Origin: Chloroflexota bacterium
GTDB taxonomy: Bacteria; Chloroflexota; Limnocylindria; Limnocylindrales; CSP1-4
Direction: 5' to 3'
Length of the DNA stretch: 10,143 nucleotides
Assembly: GCA_029858845.1 (NCBI GenBank)
Contig: JAOUEG010000049.1
Span: 1 to 10,143, forward strand
Shown here: one piece after another, positions 6,202 through 10,143 of the stretch
How positions within the stretch are numbered: position 1 is the stretch's first letter
Layout of the letters: each line of letters opens with the position of its first letter
Program-made: the position numbers and the translations under genes
Notes under the pieces: model-generated
What the model was told of the DNA's origin: nothing
What the model saw: the letters and a program-made list of their open reading frames with translations, nothing else
The model's database searches: none

Positions 6202-6672
6202 TCAATCCGCCGGGATGGGATCGAGGACGAAGATCGGCACGGCCCGAGCCGTCCTCCCACGGTAGACCTCGAACCCGGGGTAGGCTGTCGCGACCGCAGC
6301 CCACAATCGCTCGTACTCATGGGGCGCAGCCTCTCGGGCGGCGTGCGAGACGACGGTGCGTCGATGGGTGACGTCGACGGCCGGCCCCAGCCGAAGGTCG
6401 TGGACCCAGCCAGGTGTCCACTCCTTGCCGGCATTGGAGCCCACGACCAGCCACGACGCGCCGTCCCGTACCGCGACCAGTGGCACGGTCCGCGGCTCCC
6501 CGCTCCGTCGCCCGCGGACGGCGAGCAGGATCATGTCCACGCCGAGGGCTCGCCCGACGGGTCCCCGGCCGCCGCTCCAGCGATAGAGGCGCGTATGGAT
6601 CGGATGGAATCGCCGATGCGTCAGGATCCGACCGATGGCGAGATAGAGGGGATCGGGAAGTCGGGCGGCCAC
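6202..6672 (-). CDS. Deazaflavin (F420)-dependent nitroreductase family protein, Ddn-like
   Basis: This 156-residue protein fits the small split-barrel Ddn/PF04075 family. It shows the typical core MILLAVRGRRSGEPRTVPL (47-65), then ASWLVVGSNAGKEWTPGWVHDLR-type sequence starting at residue 72. A C-terminal YPGFEVYRGRTARAVPIFVL (131-150) corresponds to the family's Y-P-x-Y-x-x-Y-x-x-R-T ending. Known members use reduced F420 to reduce quinones or nitroaromatics and often sit at the membrane through a short N-terminal helix; the N terminus here (LYLAIGRILTHRR) is amphipathic. GTG at 6672 is the start chosen: it places the first residues where relatives begin, and a TACGCT hexamer lies 6 nt upstream. 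The frame further upstream runs antisense through the ACT genes and is not real. It forms a two-gene unit with the ArsC-like gene. Confidence 0.83.
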   Translation of the reverse strand: MAARLPDPLYLAIGRILTHRRFHPIHTRLYRWSGGRGPVGRALGVDMILLAVRGRRSGEPRTVPLVAVRDGASWLVVGSNAGKEWTPGWVHDLRLGPAVDVTHRRTVVSHAAREAAPHEYERLWAAVATAYPGFEVYRGRTARAVPIFVLDPIPAD

Positions 6673-6678
6673 GTCCGT

Positions 6679-6684
6679 AGCGTA
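6679..6684 (-). promoter_or_regulatory. -10-like TACGCT, probable leaderless promoter of the nitroreductase
   Basis: On the minus strand TACGCT is followed by 6 nt (ACGGAC) and then the GTG start. No Shine-Dalgarno sequence is present, so transcription would begin at or next to the start codon. No convincing -35 is visible. Confidence 0.4.
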
Positions 6685-6698
6685 GCGCGGCGACCGGG

Positions 6699-6704
6699 TA
6701 CCAT
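6699..6704 (+). promoter_or_regulatory. -10-like TACCAT upstream of the ACT-domain gene
   Basis: TACCAT lies 28 nt before the GTG at 6733, so a transcript starting near 6711 would carry the GGAGG site. It is back to back with the nitroreductase promoter in the same 60-bp divergent spacer. No -35 element is recognisable. Confidence 0.35.
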
Positions 6705-6720
6705 CGAGGTCCCACAAGCC

Positions 6721-6725
6721 GGAGG
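6721..6725 (+). promoter_or_regulatory. Ribosome binding site GGAGG for the ACT-domain gene
   Basis: GGAGG ends 7 nt before the GTG at 6733, ideal spacing. It settles this GTG as the start, although the frame is open for more than 500 bp upstream. Confidence 0.75.
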
Positions 6726-6732
6726 TACGCGC

Positions 6733-7020
6733 GTGACGGTCTGGTTCACGGTCCAGCTCGACGATGCACCGGGGTCGCTGGCCCGGGTCGCGACCGCCCT
6801 CGCCGATCGCGGCGTGAATATCACCGGGATCGTCGGCGTCGCCGAGGACACGGATGGCGCCCTGATGCTGACGACCTCCGACCCCGCGGCGACGCGCGAC
6901 GCCTTCACCGGTCTCGGACTCCCGTTCGAGGAACACGATCCGACCGGGGGCATGGAGCCGGAGGCCATGACCGTCGGCGACCTCCGACCCGGAGCGGCCG
7001 GCCGCGGCTCGCTCGGCTGA
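6733..7020 (+). CDS. Stand-alone ACT-domain protein
   Basis: This 95-residue protein is essentially one ACT domain. Strand 1 is WFTVQLDDAPGSLARV (with the D-x-P-G-x-L-A motif at 11-16), then helix ATALADRGVNITGI, strand VGVAED, the strand ALMLTTSDP, and helix AATRDAFTGLGLPF. A Gly/Pro-rich tail of about 20 residues follows. ACT domains bind amino acids or other small ligands at a dimer interface and regulate enzymes or transcription. With no fused output domain it would act as a cytosolic sensor or a partner subunit. A second ACT-bearing gene starts 34 bp downstream, so they are probably one operon and possibly one complex. The ligand cannot be read from the sequence. Confidence 0.8.
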   Translation: MTVWFTVQLDDAPGSLARVATALADRGVNITGIVGVAEDTDGALMLTTSDPAATRDAFTGLGLPFEEHDPTGGMEPEAMTVGDLRPGAAGRGSLG

Positions 7021-7054
7021 CGGCCGACCGCACCGCACGCGTCCGGACGCCGCG

Positions 7055-7732
7055 ATGTCTCGCCGACGAGCCACCCAGACCGCCGCGATCCGTTTCGACG
7101 TGGTCGATTCGCCCCGCGCCATCGCGGCGATCACGGCCGCGACCGCAGGGATCGGCGGCCACATCCGCACCCTCGCCACGGTCCGGTCCATCGACGGAGA
7201 GCCGGCCCTGGTCGAGATCGAGCTCGAGGTCGAGGGCACGACCGAGGACGAGCTCGTCGGGGTGCTCGAGTCGGACGAGAACGTCCGCGCGGTCCACCGG
7301 ACCCGCGCGCTCGGCACCGTGTTCGGCAAGCGGATCATCGTGGTCGGCGGGGGCGCACAGGTGGCCCAGGTGGCCCTCGGCGCGGTCAGCGAGGCGGACC
7401 GGCACAATCTGCGCGGCGAGCGCATCTCCATCGACACGATCCCACTCGTCGGCGAAGCGAACATCGCCGCGGCCGTGCGGGCGGTCGCGGACCTGCCGCG
7501 AGCGTGCCTGCTCGTGCTGGCCGGCTCGATCATGGGTGGCGACATCAGCGTCGCGGCGGATGAGCTGCGCGAGGTCGGCATCCCGATCATCGCCCTGAAC
7601 ATGGTCGGGTCCATCACGGACCACGTGGACCTCGTGGTGAGCGACCCGGTCCAGGCAGGGACGATGGCCGTCATGGCGATGGCGGACACGGCCACGTTCG
7701 ACCTGGAACGCCAGCGCGGACGCCGCTACTGA
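7055..7732 (+). CDS. ACT domain plus conserved C-terminal domain protein (probable DUF5612)
   Basis: This 225-residue protein has an N-terminal ACT-like region (about 10-85: FDVVDSPRAIAAITAATA, then VRSIDGEPALVEIELEVEG). A strongly conserved-looking second domain follows from about residue 91. That domain contains GKRIIVVGGGAQVAQVALGA (91-110), ADRHNLRGERISIDTIPLVGE-type sequence starting at 114, LVLAGSIMGG (153-162) and SDPVQAGTMAVMAMADTATF (196-215). From memory this matches the DUF5612 domain that accompanies ACT domains in methanogenic archaea. The Gly-rich GGGAQ turn looks like a nucleotide- or phosphate-binding Rossmann-like site, but no reaction is known to me. The ATG at 7055 lacks a clear Shine-Dalgarno sequence. 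The 3' end overlaps the convergent PLP-enzyme gene by 7 bp. Confidence 0.77.
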   Translation: MSRRRATQTAAIRFDVVDSPRAIAAITAATAGIGGHIRTLATVRSIDGEPALVEIELEVEGTTEDELVGVLESDENVRAVHRTRALGTVFGKRIIVVGGGAQVAQVALGAVSEADRHNLRGERISIDTIPLVGEANIAAAVRAVADLPRACLLVLAGSIMGGDISVAADELREVGIPIIALNMVGSITDHVDLVVSDPVQAGTMAVMAMADTATFDLERQRGRRY

Positions 7733-9459
7733 GGGAGCGCGAGCTCGGCGGCGATCTCCTCCGGTAGCCAGAACCAGCGCAGGTCCTCGAAGTCGGCGTC
7801 CACGGCCAGCGGCTCCGGGGCGGGTGGTGGACCCAGGACGGCGATCGGGTCAGTCAGGATCCGCTCCGCCTCGGCCAGATACTCGGCCAGGCGCGATTCC
7901 GGCTCGCGGTGTCGGTGAGCCGGATACCGCAACCCGTCCGGTCCGTAGCGGATGTCATGCAGGGAGAGCGGCGGTTCCGGTGTGCCCGCGGCATGGCGCC
8001 ACATCCCTGTGGCCGGCTCGAAGCGGTACCACGGCGCGAGGCGCCAGCCCTGGCGGGCGACCAGGGCCACCGCCCGGACGAGGTAGTCGAACACGGCCTC
8101 GCTGATGAAGTAGTTGAAGCTGACGCGGGTCCAGCCGGGCTTGATCCCCTCGCAGCCGCGCGCGATCTCGCGCTCGAAGGCATGGGACGTCTCGATGTCG
8201 ATGCCCAGGAGTCGATGGCCGTACGGGCCGGCGCAGGAGCAGCCGCCGCGCGACTGGATCCCGAACAGGTCGTTGAGCAGCGCGACCACGAGGTTGTGGT
8301 GCAGATAGCGACCGTCATGACGGACCGTGAACGACACGATGGAGAGGCGTGGGAGTCCCGGGTTGCCGAGGATCCCGATGGACGACTCCTCGCCCCACGC
8401 GTCGATCGCCCGTTCGAGGTACGACGCCTCGCGTGCGTGGATCGCCTCCACGCCGACGTTCTGCTTGAGCTGGAACGCGAGACCGGCCCGGATGGAGCCG
8501 ATGATCGCGGGCGTGCCGCCTTCCTCGCGCAGCTCCGGATCGGCCAGGTAGGCATGCTGGACGGGGTTGACGTAGGCGACGGTGCCGCCACCCGGGGCGG
8601 CCGGCACGCGGTTGGCGAACAACTCCCGCCGGGCGATCAGGATCCCGGGAGTCTCCGGACCGCCGATGAACTTGTGCGGCGACAGGACGATCGCATCCTT
8701 GTAGTCGAGCTCGGCATCCGGCCCGGGCCGATGGGGTTCCATCTCGATCCGAACGTACGGACCGGCCGCGGCGAAGTCCCAGAACGACCGGGCGCCATGT
8801 CGATGGAGCAGGATCGAGATGGCCCGGGTATCGGACAGGATCCCGGTCACGTTGCTCGCCGCAGAGAATGACCCGATCTTGTACCGACGATCGGCGTACT
8901 CGAGGAGCGCCCGCTCAAGGCCCGCGAGGTCGATCCGGCCGTCGGCGTCCTCGCCGATCGTCACGACATCCGCGATCGACTCGCGCCACGGCAACTCGTT
9001 GCTATGGTGCTCGTACGGGCCGATGAACACGACGGGTCGCTCGCCGGGAGGGATGTGTGACCGAAGCGCGTAGCGATCGTCGAGGTCGTTCGGGATGCGC
9101 AGGTTGAGGACGTCCACCAGCCGATTGATCGCCCCGGTCATCCCGGACCCGCAGAAGATCACGGCATGCGCTTCCGAGCCGCCCACGGCAGCACGGATGA
9201 TCCGCCTGGCCTCCTCGCGGAAGCGGCTGGTCTGGAGCCCGGTCCCGGACGATTCGGTGTGGGTGTTGGCGTACAGCGGGAGCACCGCGTCGCGCAGGTA
9301 GTCCTCGATGAACGCCAGCGCGCGCCCCGAAGCCGTGTAATCGGCGTACGTCACACGGCGGATCCCGAACGGACCGGCGACCGCCTCATCGTCGCCGATG
9401 ACCGAGGAACGGATCACGTCGATGAGCACCGCTGGGTCGGTGGCGTCTGGGCCGGTCAC
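7726..9459 (-). CDS. Class V aminotransferase-fold PLP enzyme, cysteine-desulfurase-like
   Basis: This 577-residue protein is a fold-type I PLP enzyme of the aminotransferase class V/NifS superfamily. It shows YADYTASGRAL (38-48), the cofactor loop FCGSGMTGAINRL (102-114), the ring-stacking His pair YEHHSNELPWRE (149-160), D228 in WDFAAAGPY, and the Schiff-base lysine K263 in SPHKFIGGP. SRGGCSCAGPYGH (403-415) resembles the active-Cys loop of cysteine desulfurases, with C407 and C409. Standard desulfurases are about 400 residues; here about 100 extra residues follow the fold, including a charged helix (ESRLAEYLAEAERIL, 521-535). It may desulfurate cysteine or act on another amino acid; no isc, suf or sulfur-carrier gene is nearby. 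GTG at 9459 is the start, with no Shine-Dalgarno sequence but a TACGAT hexamer 6 nt upstream. Confidence 0.87.
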   Translation of the reverse strand: MTGPDATDPAVLIDVIRSSVIGDDEAVAGPFGIRRVTYADYTASGRALAFIEDYLRDAVLPLYANTHTESSGTGLQTSRFREEARRIIRAAVGGSEAHAVIFCGSGMTGAINRLVDVLNLRIPNDLDDRYALRSHIPPGERPVVFIGPYEHHSNELPWRESIADVVTIGEDADGRIDLAGLERALLEYADRRYKIGSFSAASNVTGILSDTRAISILLHRHGARSFWDFAAAGPYVRIEMEPHRPGPDAELDYKDAIVLSPHKFIGGPETPGILIARRELFANRVPAAPGGGTVAYVNPVQHAYLADPELREEGGTPAIIGSIRAGLAFQLKQNVGVEAIHAREASYLERAIDAWGEESSIGILGNPGLPRLSIVSFTVRHDGRYLHHNLVVALLNDLFGIQSRGGCSCAGPYGHRLLGIDIETSHAFEREIARGCEGIKPGWTRVSFNYFISEAVFDYLVRAVALVARQGWRLAPWYRFEPATGMWRHAAGTPEPPLSLHDIRYGPDGLRYPAHRHREPESRLAEYLAEAERILTDPIAVLGPPPAPEPLAVDADFEDLRWFWLPEEIAAELALPQ

Positions 9460-9465
9460 CCGGCC

Positions 9466-9471
9466 ATCGTA
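9466..9471 (-). promoter_or_regulatory. -10-like TACGAT, probable leaderless promoter of the PLP enzyme
   Basis: On the minus strand TACGAT is followed by GGCCGG and the GTG start, a 6-nt gap. No Shine-Dalgarno sequence is present. It shares a 49-bp divergent spacer with the exonuclease promoter. Confidence 0.42.
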
Positions 9472-9496
9472 GTCGGTCGAACGGACGCAGACCGGC

Positions 9497-9502
9497 TACC
9501 CT
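9497..9502 (+). promoter_or_regulatory. -10-like TACCCT, probable leaderless promoter of xthA
   Basis: TACCCT (in GGCTACCCT) is followed by CATCGC and then the ATG at 9509, again a 6-nt gap with no Shine-Dalgarno sequence. A -35 element is not evident. Confidence 0.42.
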
Positions 9503-9508
9503 CATCGC

Positions 9509-10143
9509 ATGCGGATCGCGACGTGGAACGTGAACTCCCTCAAGGCCCGCCAGGAGGCGGTCGAGGGCTGGCTCGAGCGCGTGGCGCCGGACGTCCTGCT
9601 CATGCAGGAGACGAAGCTGCCGGACCACGACGCCCCGGTGATGGCATTCGGGATGCGAGGCTATGACCTGGTCCACCACGGCGAGGGTCGCTGGAACGGC
9701 GTCGCCATCGCGCTGCGGCAGGGGATCGTCAGCGGCGGCCTCGTCACCAACTTCGGTTTGGGCGGGGTGCGCGACAGCAGCGCGGGAACGACGATGTCCA
9801 TCAGCGACGAGGACTTCGACCCGCTCGACGAAGCACGGATGGTCAGCACGGTCGGCGGCGGCATTCGCTTCGTTTCCATCTACGCGCCCAACGGCCGCGA
9901 CGTGGGCTCACGGTTCTTCACCGGCAAGCTCGCCTGGTACGAGCGACTCCGCCAGTGGCTCGAGGAGGTCTGCGACCCCAGGGAAGACCTCGTCATCGGC
10001 GGCGACTTCAACATCGCCCCGACCGACGCCGATGTCTGGGACCCGGCGGCCGTCCACGGCGGCACCCACGTCTCCCCCGCCGAGCGCGCCGCGTTCCAGC
10101 GATTGCTCGGGTGGGGACTCGAGGACGCCTATCGCGCGGTGCA
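9509..10143 (+). CDS. xthA: Exodeoxyribonuclease III (AP endonuclease), 3' end missing
   Basis: The frame is open from ATG 9509 to the window edge, giving 211 residues plus two bases; a typical ExoIII is about 255-280, so perhaps 50 residues are missing. The endonuclease/exonuclease/phosphatase fold is clear. WNVNSL (6-11) includes the conserved Asn N7. LMQETK (31-36) contains the metal-binding Glu E34. SIYAPNGR (123-130) contains the active-site Tyr Y125. GGDFNIAPTD (164-173) holds the catalytic D166 and N168. VHGGTHVSPAERAAF corresponds to the conserved segment before the final SDH motif, which lies off the edge. The enzyme cuts DNA 5' to abasic sites and trims 3' ends in base excision repair. 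A stretch around residues 83-112 (GLGGVRDSSAG, then an acidic run) is the region that varies among ExoIII subfamilies. Confidence 0.93.
   Translation, partial: MRIATWNVNSLKARQEAVEGWLERVAPDVLLMQETKLPDHDAPVMAFGMRGYDLVHHGEGRWNGVAIALRQGIVSGGLVTNFGLGGVRDSSAGTTMSISDEDFDPLDEARMVSTVGGGIRFVSIYAPNGRDVGSRFFTGKLAWYERLRQWLEEVCDPREDLVIGGDFNIAPTDADVWDPAAVHGGTHVSPAERAAFQRLLGWGLEDAYRAV

Noticed and set aside
6200..6304. N-terminal extension of the ArsC-like protein to 170 residues
   Set aside because: It would overlap the end of the nitroreductase gene by about 100 bp and matches nothing; the ATG at 6199 is correctly spaced after the upstream stop.
6994..7005. Perfect 12-bp palindrome GCGGCCGGCCGC near the end of the ACT-domain gene
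   Set aside because: It lies within coding sequence and is built only of G and C, which is expected by chance in this composition; there is no T-run or second copy.
6673..7695. Upstream extension of the nitroreductase frame to 497 residues
   Set aside because: It is antisense to both ACT-domain genes and shows only Ser/Arg-rich shadow composition.
9456..9467. A three-codon ATG-GCC-GGG-TGA reading frame just before the PLP-enzyme start, as a possible leader
   Set aside because: The ATG overlaps the proposed -10 hexamer, so it would not be transcribed; it is most likely chance.
1..10143. Search for CRISPR repeats, transposase genes, tRNA genes, phage genes and defence modules
   Set aside because: No spaced direct repeats, inverted terminal repeats, cloverleaf sequences or characteristic protein motifs were seen; all long frames are accounted for by housekeeping or metabolic families.

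Overview
This is a gene-dense, high-GC bacterial chromosome segment with a strong G/C preference at third codon positions. It looks like ordinary chromosome: I see no insertion sequence, phage gene, CRISPR array, tRNA or rRNA. Two proteins of F420-dependent types, several GTG starts, many starts without a Shine-Dalgarno sequence and the general protein flavour suggest a high-GC Chloroflexota (Limnocylindria or Thermomicrobia-like) or, less likely, an actinobacterium. That placement is an inference. No gap between genes exceeds 69 bp, and two convergent gene pairs overlap at their 3' ends.

Left part (1-4783). A two-SIS-domain sugar-phosphate isomerase-like gene, cut by the left edge, converges on a luciferase-like (LLM class) F420-dependent oxidoreductase. 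The oxidoreductase is divergent from a three-gene run on the plus strand: a MarR-family regulator, a 14-helix DHA2-type MFS efflux transporter and a Rieske [2Fe-2S] protein. The 69-bp divergent region is A/T-rich and carries two 10-bp direct repeats 18 bp apart, the likely regulator site. The four genes read as a regulated efflux and redox unit, possibly a response to toxic small molecules.

Middle part (4790-7732). A LOG-family (PGGFGTMDE) nucleotide-monophosphate phosphoribohydrolase on the minus strand is divergent from a 63-residue two-helix membrane protein. That small gene runs 32 bp into the end of a cysteine-free ArsC/Spx-like thioredoxin-fold gene. The ArsC-like gene is coupled (2-bp gap) to an upstream Ddn-like deazaflavin-dependent nitroreductase. 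Divergent from this pair are two plus-strand genes: a stand-alone ACT-domain protein and an ACT protein with a conserved C-terminal domain (probable DUF5612). Together they suggest a ligand-sensing pair.

Right part (7726-10143). A 577-residue fold-type I, class V PLP enzyme with cysteine-desulfurase-like signatures and a long C-terminal extension is divergent from an exonuclease III gene that runs off the right edge.

A recurring promoter pattern is the most general observation. Three starts without a Shine-Dalgarno sequence have a TAnnnT hexamer exactly 6 nt before the start codon, suggesting leaderless transcription. I found no clear new defence or mobile system.
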